Below, one piece after another: positions 1-10,917 of a DNA stretch of 64,000 nt. Both the position numbers and the translations under genes were made by a program. The stretch's first letter is position 1. Each line of letters opens with the position of its first letter. Under the pieces are notes generated by a model. The model was not told where the DNA came from. It ran no database searches and worked only from the letters and a program-made list of their open reading frames with translations. Origin of the DNA: Glebionis coronaria (taxonomy: Eukaryota > Streptophyta > Magnoliopsida > Asterales > Asteraceae); the NCBI GenBank assembly GCA_025667525.1, contig CM046875.1, forward strand, positions 287,822,140-287,886,139, given 5' to 3'.

Positions 1-267
1 TCTCGGTCATGAGCTAGTCACAAAACAATCAAAGTTTTGAGCTCATGAAAAACGGACCCGAAAGGGGAGTGTACGTTTCAGTGCGCTTTCCCTAAGCAAT
101 AGAAGAGAAGTCTTCTACCCTGATTATTTTAAAACTGTTGAACACAATTTTTCAAGAATTTCTCAAAAGATTTTTCTAAATCTTTCAAAATTGTGTGTTC
201 AACACTCCCTTCCTCATATATGGTTTTTATATCTCAAAATTGTCATATGTTATTTTGATCAATTTTT

Positions 268-738
268 GAGGGGGAGCGTTTTAAAATCAAGCCTTTAATG
301 TTGTTGGGTACATCTCAAAAATTGTCATATTTTATGTATCCAACACATTCCGAAAATGATATGAAATTGTCAAATGTAATATATTATATCGGAAAAGGCA
401 TTTCATCTCCGTACCTCAACATATTTGTGGTGTTGTTTTTCCAAAATTTTGTCAAATTTTTGTTTCAAGACACACATATATTGTTGAGGGGGAGCATCCC
501 GAGTGAAAATGTTCCATGCTTCATACGTGCACACATGTTTCTCTCCCAATCGGTTTTCAGAAATTGTCATATTTTAATCAATTAGTATCTCTAATATGAT
601 GTTTTTATATTAGAGATAGGGGGAGAAAATGTGATTAAAATGTAATATATCGCAACATGTGATCTTAAAGACTCAAGTGCAACTCTTTCCTTCACATGCC
701 AAACTATTTCGTATATTGATGCATGTGTGTAGGGGGAG
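268..738 (+). other. series of polypurine-tract-like GGGGGAG motifs
   Basis: Copies lie at 268-276, 486-494, 619-625 and 732-738; the true PPT is at 2347-2353. Serial PPT-like motifs are a known trait of some Copia lineages. Whether these prime plus-strand synthesis cannot be told from sequence. Confidence 0.6.
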
Positions 739-1373
739 CTTTTCGAAAAGATAAAACTTTCAAAGTGTTAAAAGTTTTGATTTTTATCAAGCACTTTGAA
801 TGGTTTTCAATGGTTTTATGGTTACGATCTTTACTCAAAACAACCTACTATCCACGACGGAACAATGGAGTCAAAATGTGGTTTAGGATAGGAAACTAAG
901 TCCTATGATCCAACCAGAACCGGAGGGATCTACCCAAGGACATTCCATAGCTAGAAATAGTTGTCCTTAGGAAAGATGGAGTGAAATGAAGCTGAATGCG
1001 GACCAATTACTTAAGTTATCACTAGAACAATCACAACAAGGTGCTAATGATGACGTATTGGTAAGCATTGAAGGAGTTGAATATTTTGTGCAACTTAGGT
1101 AGAAACCGGGTTAACACATCTTTTGAAGACAAGTGTCATGGACCCAGTGATGCGATGCACAACCCTTCCCCAGCCATTCGAGTTTCTCTCAAAAGAAACT
1201 TGTCTCATTGTCACGGAGATCAACACGTATCTATTGACTTTCTCACTCCGAGTCAGTTAATATTGAAAAGGTGGCAGTCTGCTCCAGCCTCCGATTACCA
1301 AAATGCACTTATTGAGTCTAGAGCCAAACGAGATCAATTTATCATCTCATTAGGACACAATCGAGTCCTACGC

Positions 1374-1770
1374 ATTATCCTTGTGATATTGCCTGAACAT
1401 CTGAGTGATACGATTCACAATGAAGATGGAAATCCTGCTTGAGCCAGCATCAAACAAGCTCATGGTAGGTAACTTGTGCGATTCTACACGAATCAAACTT
1501 GTGAGAACTGGAAAGCAACTAAGTTTGGATTCTTAATTGATTCAAACTTGATTCCAGGTTTCTTCGCAAAATCCATGTGATCTTGCCAGAACATTCAGAG
1601 TGACACTCATCAGGGTTCATAGTGACGAATGGAAATCCTTCCAGTGTCAACATCAAACAGCACTGCGGTAGGTAACTCGCAAGATTCTCTATGAATCAAG
1701 CTTGTGACAAACTAGAAAGCAACAATGGTGAGATTCTTTTAGAATCAAACTTGTTCCAGGAAATCTGAAT
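1374..1770 (+). repeat. diverged tandem duplication, unit about 190-200 bp
   Basis: The segment from about 1374 to 1560 and that from about 1567 to 1770 share ordered blocks: ATCC.TGTGAT.TTGCC, GAACAT, GAATGGAAATCCT or a close variant, CATCAAACA, GGTAGGTAACT and a GATTCT...GAATCAA...CTTGTGA stretch. Identity is moderate with indels. It lies in the non-coding tail of element H. Confidence 0.55.
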
Positions 1771-2346
1771 TGACGACTCCAATCAGACGGATAATTTATC
1801 CTTATGATTCACTCTTTACGTTCGCAGTCTGCTTTGAGACGGTCGAGTAAAGAGAACTGGCTACTACCGCCGGGAAACCCTGTCAAGGAGGTTCTTAATC
1901 GAATCTACCTGATCACAGGTACGGTATTTAATACCGTTTAACGGTCTTCACCGACCGGAGGTAAAACGCTACCGAGTTAGGATGAAATGTTCAAAGCCAT
2001 TTTATCTGTGTCTATATGTGTTGCTGCATATCAAGAAGGTGGCGTAGCTGTGTAACCGATGTCGATTCAGAAGTCACAAGAGCACAAGATGGCGATAATC
2101 AAGATACCTAAGAATGTAAGAATGTAATAGGTCATCTTAGTCACAAGGAGTACAGATGAAGATCTCAAGCACTCAAAGTCAAATGACAAAGGCTCAAGAT
2201 AAAGATCACGAAAGCATGAAGGAACAAAGCTGTTACAAACAAGATCAAGACCAAGATACAAGACCAAAGCAGGAAGATCTCCTCTACAAGAATGTATTCA
2301 CTCAATCATCTTATGCTTTTTAAGCTTTTAAGATGAGCGATACATT

Positions 2347-2355
2347 GGGGGAGAT
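2347..2355 (+). promoter_or_regulatory. polypurine tract of element H
   Basis: GGGGGAGAT lies immediately before the LTR start TGTTAG at 2356, the usual position of the plus-strand primer. Confidence 0.75.
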
Positions 2356-2732
2356 TGTTAGCCCTATATTTTATATAGTCGAACAAGAATGTAATATGTC
2401 ATCTTAGTCGTTAAATGGTCTTGTATTGTAATAGGTTAGTCGGGAAAACAGGGCTTGGACTTTAAGCTAATATTGTATAAGTTAGGGGCGTAAGCCCAAG
2501 ACTAAGCCAAGCCCGGCCCAAGTCACAAACCCACGGCCCATGGAAATCCCATTGGTTCGTGGGTATATAACCCTCTTTCACATGTGAAAGAGGGTGTTGG
2601 TTACCATTTTATTTCTCTCTCTAAAAGTGTTTAACCTTCCAAATTCTCTCTTGTTTCTCTCTCTACTTTCTTCTCTTTCTCTCTCTAAATATCTCCTCTA
2701 AATCTTGTGTTATGGATTGAATGGGATTAACA
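2356..2732 (+). repeat. 3-prime LTR of Copia-type element H (377 bp)
   Basis: Starts TGTTA right after the PPT and ends TAACA, a perfect 5-bp terminal inverted repeat. It contains a TATA box (2563-2570) followed by a perfect palindrome. The TSD cannot be checked because the 5-prime LTR is outside the window; the right-hand flank is GTCAT. The right boundary rests on the inverted repeat only. Confidence 0.7.
2563..2594 (+). promoter_or_regulatory. LTR core promoter: TATA box plus 24-bp perfect palindrome
   Basis: GTATATAA is followed at once by the arm CCCTCTTTCACA and its exact reverse complement TGTGAAAGAGGG with no loop (2571-2594), then TGTTGG. The palindrome spans the expected transcription start about 25-35 bp past the TATA box. 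Confidence 0.6.
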
Positions 2733-3722
2733 GTCATGCATATATCCAAACCTACAAGTTAATGGGTCTTATCTTCTCAACCAAAAACCTTACTGAAACT
2801 TAAAATATCCAACACTTTGAAAACTGAAAACCTTTTGAAACACCACTTGAAAACTTAAAAACTTTTTGAAACAAACTTAAAACATGTAAACAATAACAGG
2901 AAAAGTAAATATGGAGCTTGGAATTCATCAACAAAGTTCTAACTTTTTCATTCACTAGAACAAAGATTTATAGACTTGTGACCAAAAGAAAACCAAGAAC
3001 AAGTGAAAAAGCTAAACCCTAAGGCCTTTATATAGGCGTACAAATAAACTAGAAGCTGATAAAAAAACTAGAAACCCTAAGCTTGAGTTCCCAAAAATGC
3101 CCTTTGAAGTTTGAATATCTTGAGCCCATGTGAAGGTTCCTTGGATGTTTGTGGAGATGCCATCATGGTAGGAGTGATCCTAGACGTACAAATGAAGCTT
3201 AGAAATGAAGCTAAGCTATGGGACGTTGATTCCCTGGCACAACTTTGTCTTCATGCAGGTTCGTCGGGGGAGGTCTCATGTGACTCCTAGGATGAGGTGG
3301 AAGCCAAGTAAGTTGTGGGGTTTTGTTTATTAAACCCTTAATCATGATTCAGGAGCAGATTATCACTTGATTTTTCACGATAAAAATCTAATTTTTGTTC
3401 TTGGTCTGAATAGTGTGGGTTTTGATCCATGTTTTGTTTTAAATATGTGTTAAGGCGCCAAGTTAATAAACTAATTAAGAATTAGTTTATTAACCGGTTA
3501 GTGGATGGGTGAGGTGGCAAAAGGGTGGGATGTGATTGGAGGATGGGATTGAGTAAGTGATGTGTCACATTGGGATTGGTCTAGGTTACTTTCTTGGTCG
3601 GCCAGATTTAACCCCTCACTTTTCTTATTTGTTTCATTTGTTGTTTAAACAGCCATAACTGAATTTCCTTTGTATTTGAAGTTTCAAACTTCACACTTTG
3701 GCCACAAACATTTTTGCAAAGT
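2733..3722. other. unassigned sequence between element H and the nest
   Basis: No coding region is recognised. Around 3020-3040 the minus strand reads CGCCTATATAAAGGCC, a good TATA box, followed (minus direction) by a leader-like stretch down to about 2900. This may be a remnant of a minus-strand LTR or promoter, without supporting LTR ends. Its right edge is the AGAAT target site of element A, so it was once contiguous with 52952 onward. Confidence 0.35.
3462..3494. repeat. perfect hairpin, 15-bp arms and 3-nt loop
   Basis: Left arm 3462-3476 (GTTAATAAACTAATT) and right arm 3480-3494 are exact reverse complements around AAG. It is followed by an overlapping TAACCGGTTA palindrome. Function unknown. 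Confidence 0.7.
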
Positions 3723-4242
3723 AGAATTGTAAAACCTGCATGCTTTTATCATGAATAGTACACTAATAAGCGTACGTACAAGATTACAACTTTCCTTATA
3801 TAACATGAACACGAATCACGAATATTAATTACAAGAATTACGTACGTGTTATTACACGATAAGTATTAAGTATGTATTAATACAAGATAATTATTATCAA
3901 TAATGATTATAATCACGAACATGAAATCATGAACATAAGAATCACGAACACATAAATATGTATTTACGTTTATTGTTATTACGACTATGTACAAGTATTT
4001 ATAATAACACGAACAAATTATAATAATGTCACAATACAAACGTACGAACACGTAATTATTAAGCATGAAAAGGTTCGGGTTTCCCTTGTGGGCCCCACCT
4101 ACCCGCGGACACAAAGAAAGGAAACGGGCCTTATGCCCCAACCCACTTCACAAAAATATGTCAGGAAGGTTAACCATTACATTTTCATATATCACATTTT
4201 CAAAACAAAGCAAAAACCCTAGCAGACCTCATGGTGGCCACC

Positions 4243-4414
4243 GGGTCTGGTTATGCCACCAGCAACACCCAAAAGGAGAACATGATGTTCTGGTTATGCC
4301 GCCATCAGTACCCAAAAAGAGAATGTGATGTTCTGGTTATGGCGCCAACAGCACCCAAAAGGATAACGTGACGTTCTGGTTTAGCCGCCGGTAGCAAGCC
4401 AAAAGGAGGACGGG
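4243..4414 (+). repeat. tandem repeat, four 43-bp units
   Basis: Units begin GTTCTGGTTATGCCGCC or close variants and contain CACCCAAAAGGAGAA. The same array is in the 3-prime LTR of A at 11434-11605, but I do not see it in the LTRs of B or C, so it marks the A subfamily. Confidence 0.8.
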
Positions 4415-4629
4415 GTTTTGATTGTAATTATTGATTAGGAGTGTGTTCGTAAGATCAAGATTTATTCATTCCACGTGCTTGGGTAATCTGAAAACCTTTC
4501 TTTTTAATTTTTTTTATGTTTTTATGAAAATGTGATCATGGTAATAATTGATTAAGATTAATTAACATGTTAAAATCATGGTGGGTAATAATAAAGGTTA
4601 TTTTTGGGTTTTGATGTTCGGCCGCCACA

Positions 4630-4985
4630 AACTGAGAGTCCTACGACTCTCGGTGTCGCTTGGTTCGCACCACCACACGAGACAATGGTCTCGGTGGTGT
4701 TGGGTTACGGTCGGCAACATGGAACAAGGCACCCCGACTCACGTCAGGGGTGTCCTTGTGGTTGGTTTAGGTCGCGGCAGCCACAGCCCCACCACCGGCC
4801 AAAGCCGGTGGCTATTTATGGTAAGCAGGGGAAACGCGGGCAGGCAAGGGGGAACCACCAGCAACTGCCGGTGGGAACCCGTTTGTGGTCAGCGGCTGCG
4901 CGAGCAGGACAAGACCACCGGCAGCAGCCGGTGGCAACTTGCCGAGAGCAGAGGCAGCCGGCTTAGGTCGGTTTGCCACTGTTTC
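4630..4985 (+). repeat. cluster of short GC-rich palindromes in LTR A
   Basis: Consecutive inverted repeats include GAGAGTC/GACTCTC (4634-4651), GAGAC/GTCTC near 4680, a CACCCCGAC...GGGGTG pair near 4730, and several CACCGGC/GCCGGTG pairs at 4792-4940. Equivalent clusters occur at about 11815-12170 (A), 15430-15740 and 51270-51590 (B) and, shorter, 17710-17840 (C). Confidence 0.75.
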
Positions 4986-5507
4986 CGAGTGTGCTGGTTC
5001 AAGGGTTTTTACGGGTTCGGTTCATGGCACGGTTTAATAAATAATACACGGGATCGGGTTAATTATTTTTACAAGTTTAATTAGTTTACATGTGCATATT
5101 ATTTTCAAGTTAATTAAATTAATTTAACATGACACCTAATTAATTTAACTAAAACATGACTTAGGTTTATTATTATTATTAATACTACATGATTATAACC
5201 TAAGTATTTTATTATTTAAATTAGACTATAGTAATTAATTAATTATTAAAACATGACATGTAATTAATTAATTATCATGACTTAGGTTATATTAATATAA
5301 ATATTAATACATGTTTTAACCTAAGTATTTTATACACTTAATTTAATTAAATCATGTTTATATTTAATTAAATCTTATAACCTATAGTTTATTTAATTTA
5401 CATGTTATAAGTAATAACCTATACTATTAATCACATGAATTAGTATATTTAATCAGTAAAACTAAGCTTATATTATTAGCTTATAAATTCAGCTTAATTC
5501 TGAATAT

Positions 5508-5660
5508 AGAAACTTTCTCTTTCAGGAAACTTACTATTTTTGGAAACTTTCTATGTTTAGAAATTTATTCTATTTTAAGAAGTTAATCTATTTTTGGTAA
5601 CTTTCTATTTTTGGAAACTTTCTATTTTAGGAAACCTACTACATTTAGAAAGTTACTTAT
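5508..5660 (+). repeat. degenerate 17-bp tandem array (GGAAACTTTCTATTTTT)
   Basis: Several imperfect copies of GGAAACTTTCTATTTTT. Equivalent arrays are in every LTR of this family: 12690-12840 (A), 14697-14940 and 50511-50735 (B, reverse strand) and 18466-18700 (C, longest). Confidence 0.8.
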
Positions 5661-6871
5661 TATTACACTACAAGTATAATAATACAAGAATATAGTTAAT
5701 ACTTAATCAGAAGGCTTAAAACACATGATAAAAGCAGTGTAACATTAAAATCAGTAAAACAAGACCAAAACATATAAAACGAGTCAAGACATACTATAAT
5801 CATTTACGTACGCAGTAGACAGTATACTTATACACGTATCCTTCTATGTAGCATTAGTGAGATCAAAGTAGGACTCTCTTCCATTCGTCTTCTTCGTTCC
5901 CTAGACTTAAGGTACGGATTTCCCGTCCTTCAGTAAGGACAATCGCTTCCTTCATTAGGATTTCCCGTATGCAGCCAACTGTTTTTCCCAATAGTTAGAG
6001 ATTAAATGCTTATGTTTTATTAGTTACCTTAGCCATATACATCCATGACCAGTTTTACCTAGTTATGGAGATACCATAACCATAACACTAGAGGCACTAG
6101 TGTTATGACTTCACCATGGCGGAGTGATAGATCGTGGCGTCCCTTTTCAGTTATTTGGCCATTATATTATTATATTATCATGTGGGGCGTATGGGTGCAT
6201 CCTAGTTACATGTTTCAGTCAGGATTTCATGGTGAATGTGGTGTGTGCCTTGCATCCTTCACAAGGAGCTGAACCCTCCTACCCACTTACTAGTTAATTA
6301 GAGGCAACCCCTCTAATTGCATGATGAGGTCTCCCCTCCAAGTATTAATGCACGTTGTTGACCTCATGACCTATATTGGCTTTTGGTACATTAACTAATA
6401 CAGATTTCATAAGTAACATAAGCTATGTTTTCCGAACTAAAACCAGTTAACATGACAGACAACTAGATTTTCTAGGACTTATACATTTCCACTGCTATTA
6501 GTCTTATTTATGTTTCAACCATTCATACTATGTCATATATTCGTGCACTGAGCGTTATGCTCAGCCGTTACTTACCTTTCCATGTCCCAAACGGCAGGTA
6601 CCCAAGGACAAACTCGAGCATTTGGAGGACGTGCATAGGATGGAAGCTGCCATAGACTTCTTCTCCTTTTGCCTTTATATACTTATGCTTGTTTAGTCTT
6701 TCATTCATTTCATTTACTTTATTTATGTTTTGGGCTTATTTTGGGAACCGATGTTTGATTTCGATTTTCCATATGGTCATGTATGTTTTACTACATATTA
6801 CCTTGCATGCTTTGATGACACGCCATAATTACGTATAACGGTCCACTTATCAAACTGGGGTGTTACAATTA

Positions 6872-6888
6872 TGGTATCAGAGCCAAGG
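6872..6888 (+). promoter_or_regulatory. primer binding site of element A (tRNA-iMet)
   Basis: TGGTATCAGAGCCAAGG, four nt after the LTR end, is the standard plant initiator-methionine tRNA PBS. Confidence 0.92.
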
Positions 6889-7960
6889 CTTCGACCTGTA
6901 GGCTCTAAAACTTGACCTGTGACTAGTGGGTAGTCACCAGGAGCTTCCTAAGCCAAGCTTGTTATTCCACGTATTGATGTGTTCAGCGCATTGTTGTTTT
7001 AACCATGATGTTTTCAGCACCTTGATGTTTTAACCTTGATGTTTTCATCGATATTGTTTTACTAATATGGATGGACAACCGTCATTCATATTTAGTTATG
7101 TGTCATTGTTTCATGCATGATGTTCCTCGTGAACTGTAGCTATGTGGACTGAACCCCAGTAGTTCATAATTAGTCACATAAATTTTTTTCTGATAAGTTT
7201 TGACAGATGATCTTTACTTATTTATGTTTCATGTATCATTGTTGCAGGAATTTTGACTAAGTAATGGTTGGTACAGGACTGGCCCTATCTAGTCGCATGT
7301 GCTTTTATCGAAGCTTTTAACTTTGGGACCGACCCATAGGCGTCCCCTCTCCATGTCTTTTGTTTTGGGTAGACTGGCCATTGGCGTTTACCCTCGCGCA
7401 TATAAAGGTTTTTATAAACTGCATCATGCATTCACGCACTGTTTTCATGCATAAAAATTTTCTCATGATTTATTGGCATAAATTATTTTTTCCATGTCCC
7501 CTCATAAGTTACTATGTTTTTATGTCAAGTATGTTTTGATACTGTCATGGTTAACTTCAGTTTCATGCTGATTATGTTATACACTCGTTCATGTTAGGTT
7601 GTTTCATGTTTCTTCATGATGATTTCGTCTTCATGTGATTACGTCTTACGTCTCTTTTGTTGTTTATGCTTTCATGCAAGTCACTGTTGGAATTCATTTA
7701 AATCCTGCTTTCATGATTGTCATGGTTGGTTTTCATTAATCATGCTTTCAGGAAAATCATCGTTGAAATTCGTTTAACCACACGTTAGTGTTTCTCTATG
7801 CAACCAGAATGAGGTATATACTGGCATTGCCAAGTTATCATGATGGTCTTTCTAACCGTTTAACCAATTATTTTCCTTTAAAATCATGTCAGGTGATCGA
7901 CCCATACCGATCATTCCATGTGCATTCCATGAGTACTCCATGTACCGTATCCCATGTGCG
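6889..7960 (+). other. leader / 5-prime untranslated region of element A
   Basis: No coding region seen. The part around 7250-7360 matches, in opposite orientation, the leader of element B at 49027-49130 (shared words such as GGTTGGTACAGGACTGGCCC), showing that A and B are relatives. Confidence 0.7.
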
Positions 7961-8420
7961 TATTCCACTTGCAGATACTCTACAAATTGCTGATGCCGCT
8001 CATAGCTTGGAGATGTTACTAAGGGTTGATGCTGTGGATTTTAGAGACGCTACGAGATGCTGATGTTGTTCACAACCTGGAGATCTTACAAGACGAAGAC
8101 AAGGGCGTTAGATCAAAGCGATCGGACGAGAAGCTGCTTCACCACCAGACGATTCCCATTAATCAATATCCCTAATTCTTGGTTACATGTCACACGTTAT
8201 TCAGTTGTCGTTTTAGTCATATGAGTGCGAACCGGTAACAGTCGGCCACTCAGCTGAATAGTTACATGAATCACAGTCATGAGAATGACCGTCATAGAAC
8301 TGACAGACATGACGATAGTAACCACTACTATGATAGCAACTATCCTAGCAATCGCAACCGAAGCTCCGGCCGCGGACGTGATCAGAAATACAAAGGATCA
8401 GTAGTCCAACCGATCCGCCA
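7961..8420 (+). pseudogene. decayed gag relic of element A
   Basis: Around 7965-8060 the translation keeps QIADAAHSLEML, which matches QVADAAHKLEML near the gag C-terminus of element B. Around 8266-8400 a His/Asn/Arg-rich stretch (HENDRHRTDRHDDSN... then NRNRSSGRGRDQ) corresponds to the basic linker before the zinc knuckle of B. No continuous frame and no zinc knuckle remain. In A the linker runs on without the intervening sequence found at one corresponding point of B (the interval at 36338-36398). Confidence 0.6.
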
Positions 8421-9118
8421 ATTCTGGAATAATAACCTAATATTTGTAGTTCAATTTGTTTCACGTCTCGAGACACATGTCAAGACACCAGTCAAGACAC
8501 ATGTCATGCTTATACCTCCCAAGACACGAGTCAAGACACATGACTCACGTCCAATTCTGGAACATCCCTAAGAAATTCAGGGTACCCTCCAAAGAGTATA
8601 TCCATTTTGTGGTGCCATGTATTAATCAGGCCACAAGAATTTCAGTACCAGCACCGGCATATCAGTGAGATCTGTCACGATTGTTCGATGATACTTTCCT
8701 TTCTTGCACCTATATTTCATATATTCATGACCATAAAAGACGCCATTCGTATCCCCCATGTATACGAAGGTTTATCTTCAGCCTAATGATGAGATCCAAG
8801 CTGCTAACACATTACCTCGGACAGATGCGAGTTGAATTTTATCCTAATTATAGACTACGAGCAGCACACCCTGCTACGATTCATGATTTTGTATAGTAAT
8901 GTTCAGGCTCCTGAATACATTCAGCATGGTTTTCCATCAGGAAAATATGTACAAATTATATATGCTTTCCAAGCACGTGCTTTGTTAGCCATGACTGCTA
9001 AAATTTACTAGCTGTCAGTTAAGACACGACCACTGAAGTTCCTTTTACGCATAACCAGTCGATATGCCAAATTCTTCCCATACATTCCAAAAGAACCTTC
9101 AAGGAGAAGGACCGTAAC

Positions 9119-9440
9119 ATGAGATTATGTGTCGACTATCGTCTATTTAAAACAAATCACCATCCATAACCGTTATTATCCTCCACGTATTGACAACATG
9201 TCCAATCGACTTTAGGGTGTTAATCACCTTTCCAAGATCGGACTCATGATCATGCTGTCAACAGTGACGAGTGAAAGAGCAGAACATTTCCATGACTGCT
9301 ATTCGTACACGACTCGGTCATGCTAGATTCGTGATTTTGTATTAGTCTCATAAATGCTCCAGCAGCATTATAGACTTAATAAATTGAGTTTCCATGAACG
9401 CATAAACAAATTCATCAGTATTTTCATCGAGAACAACCTG
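9119..9440 (+). pseudogene. decayed reverse transcriptase relic of element A
   Basis: Translation of 9119-9240 gives MRLCVDYR, then after stops NRYYPPRID and HLSKIGL, matching [21 protein letters not shown] and HFSKIDL of the B reverse transcriptase. Around 9270-9340 it reads VKEQNISMTAIRTRLGHARF against [20 protein letters not shown] of B. Near 9400 KFISIFIENN stands where the catalytic FxDD motif should be, so the active site is lost. Many stops and indels. Confidence 0.7.
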
Positions 9441-9849
9441 AGTTTTTCTTTTTCTCTAGGTCTAGAGAAGAGCAGGAAGACCATATTTGCACTATGTTGC
9501 AAATTCTACGACAGGAGAAATTTCACCTTGAAATTTTCCAATATAAATTCTGGTTGATTACAGTGACACGCTGAATCACATGGATTCACACGGTTAATCT
9601 TACCATGACTCAGCTTATGCGTAAAGGTGAGAACCCTACACTACATTAGGTGTTCCATAAAATCCTACGCTAAGAGAAGTTAAATTTCGGAGACTTATAG
9701 TTCCGCAAATTTCTATGTATCAAGTTTCTACGAAGCAAGATATAGTTACGTTCATATCTAAGTACCTGATACCAACAGGCTAAGATAGAACACCAACTGA
9801 CTAGGATGTTTTCCATCATCGGAAAAAGGTGAACAGAAATGAGACAAGA

Positions 9850-9965
9850 TCTCCATGGATTTTGGTTACCAGATTAACGCAAACTCAGAAGAAGCATGGT
9901 GCTATCTGGGTTATTGTTAACAGTTTGACCAAGTCTGTAGAATCCTTACATCCGCAAGGATTTTA
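9850..9965 (+). pseudogene. decayed integrase core relic of element A
   Basis: MDFGYQINANSEEAWCYLGYC and neighbouring-frame pieces correspond to the integrase start MDFATGLPQTKRKHDAIWIIV of B, ending in SLTKSVES/LTKS-like words. Only about 110 nt are recognisable, and the rest of integrase up to 10600 is too decayed to place. Confidence 0.5.
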
Positions 9966-10378
9966 GAACCAGCAGATTGATCGAAGGTGTTCCATCCAGG
10001 GCTCATCCGATCACTTGGTAATCCCTCAGCTATCAGGCTAGACGAAGGTTCACATTTGTGCTCCTTATATACGTTCACGCCTTTGTTCAAATTTTACAAC
10101 TTGCTTTCACACTGACGTTCATGACACTATTCACGTTCATGATTGTCTCCTGGCTTACAATTTTACGTTTATTTTCGTTCTGGGAAGTTTTGCAAGAGCT
10201 TGAGAGACCAGACCCAAGTTTAGTATAACTCTCTATTCTCAGACACACGTTTCATGTCACATTCCCCGTCTCACCTTATAGCGTTCGGCGTTACCTCCTT
10301 AGTTATACCATGTTCACGATATGTTACACGTATCATTGATCACCATATTTTTTTCTCTTATTACACTCACCATATCTC

Positions 10379-10425
10379 CACGTATCACGTTCACAATTGT
10401 TCACGTATCACGTTCACAATTGTTC
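10379..10425 (+). repeat. two-copy tandem repeat of about 23 bp
   Basis: TCACGTATCACGTTCACAAT is repeated head to tail with TGT spacers in decayed element A internal sequence; a partial third copy follows. Confidence 0.6.
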
Positions 10426-10654
10426 ACGTACTACGTTTCAGTATGTCTCACGCATTATTGCTAAGACGGGACTAAAATCAGTTAGCCTAAGTTATTTTAT
10501 ATCATAACGTTTCATTTACACTTGCACGCTAATTATTATCCACTCAATCAGATTCATGCTGATCTATCTTATGTTGATGAACCAGAAACTTTCTGTATTG
10601 TCAACCAAAAGTCATGAAGACTAATATTGTTATTTCCGCCAAGACCGTTTAGAG

Positions 10655-10735
10655 GACCGTTCTGGGCGGGAAGCCACTTGGAATGGAGAAGTACATCCGG
10701 ACTTCTTATCCGTTTTCTCTTATCGATTAGATACG
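10655..10735 (+). pseudogene. chromodomain-like C-terminal relic of element A pol
   Basis: CGGGAAGCCACTTGGAA encodes REATW in one frame, the same peptide as in the intact C-terminus of B (REATWETEESIRASYP). The following codons are shifted by indels. It ends about 180 bp before the PPT, the expected distance. Confidence 0.55.
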
Positions 10736-10900
10736 TCCTTTCAGTCACGTCACTTTCCATGTCCTTTCAAGACATGTCACGTTCCACGTTCCTTCTACCA
10801 TGTCACCTGCATGTCCTTTTATCTTACATACCCTCTCAGTTGATTCGGGTATGTTTCTATTTCAGTTTACTTTATCTATAATTCGGGGACAAATTATTCT

Positions 10901-10917
10901 TTTTAGGGGGGAAGCGT
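10901..10917 (+). promoter_or_regulatory. polypurine tract of element A
   Basis: TTTTAGGGGGGAAGCGT directly precedes the 3-prime LTR start TGTAAAACCC. Confidence 0.85.

Larger units (their letters stand above)
1..2355 (+). mobile_element. 3-prime internal, non-coding tail of a Copia-type LTR element (H)
   Basis: No open polyprotein is visible. The stretch ends in a polypurine tract directly abutting a recognisable LTR, so it is read as the post-pol region of an LTR retrotransposon whose body lies left of the window. It holds several GGGGGAG tracts, each following an AT-rich stretch often containing TTGTCATA, a layout known from the 3-prime regions of Sirevirus-type Copia elements. Small open frames here (for example 298-585 and 1068-1442) show no recognisable domain and are not called as genes. 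Copia assignment is inference from the PPT/LTR style; no RT is present to prove it. Confidence 0.55.
3728..6867 (+). repeat. 5-prime LTR of element A (3140 bp)
   Basis: Bounded by TGTAA/TTACA, preceded by TSD AGAAT and followed after 4 nt by the tRNA-Met PBS. Contains a 4-copy 43-bp tandem repeat, a cluster of short GC-rich palindromes, a long AT-rich part rich in TTAATTAA-like sequence, and a 17-bp tandem array. No coding function: open frames such as 4578-5084 arise from the GC-rich palindromic block. Confidence 0.93.

Noticed and set aside
1068..1442. 124-codon open frame in the tail of H
   Set aside because: No recognisable domain, and it overlaps the first copy of the diverged tandem repeat, which is not open in the second copy.
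4578..5084. 168-codon open frame in LTR A, with similar frames in the other LTRs (11768-12275, 15520-15791, 51357-51629)
   Set aside because: They coincide with the GC-rich palindrome block, differ in frame between LTR copies and show no domain; treated as chance frames.
6872..6888. tRNA gene near the tRNA-like sequence TGGTATCAGAGC
   Set aside because: Only the 17-nt complement of a tRNA 3-prime end is present; it is a primer binding site.
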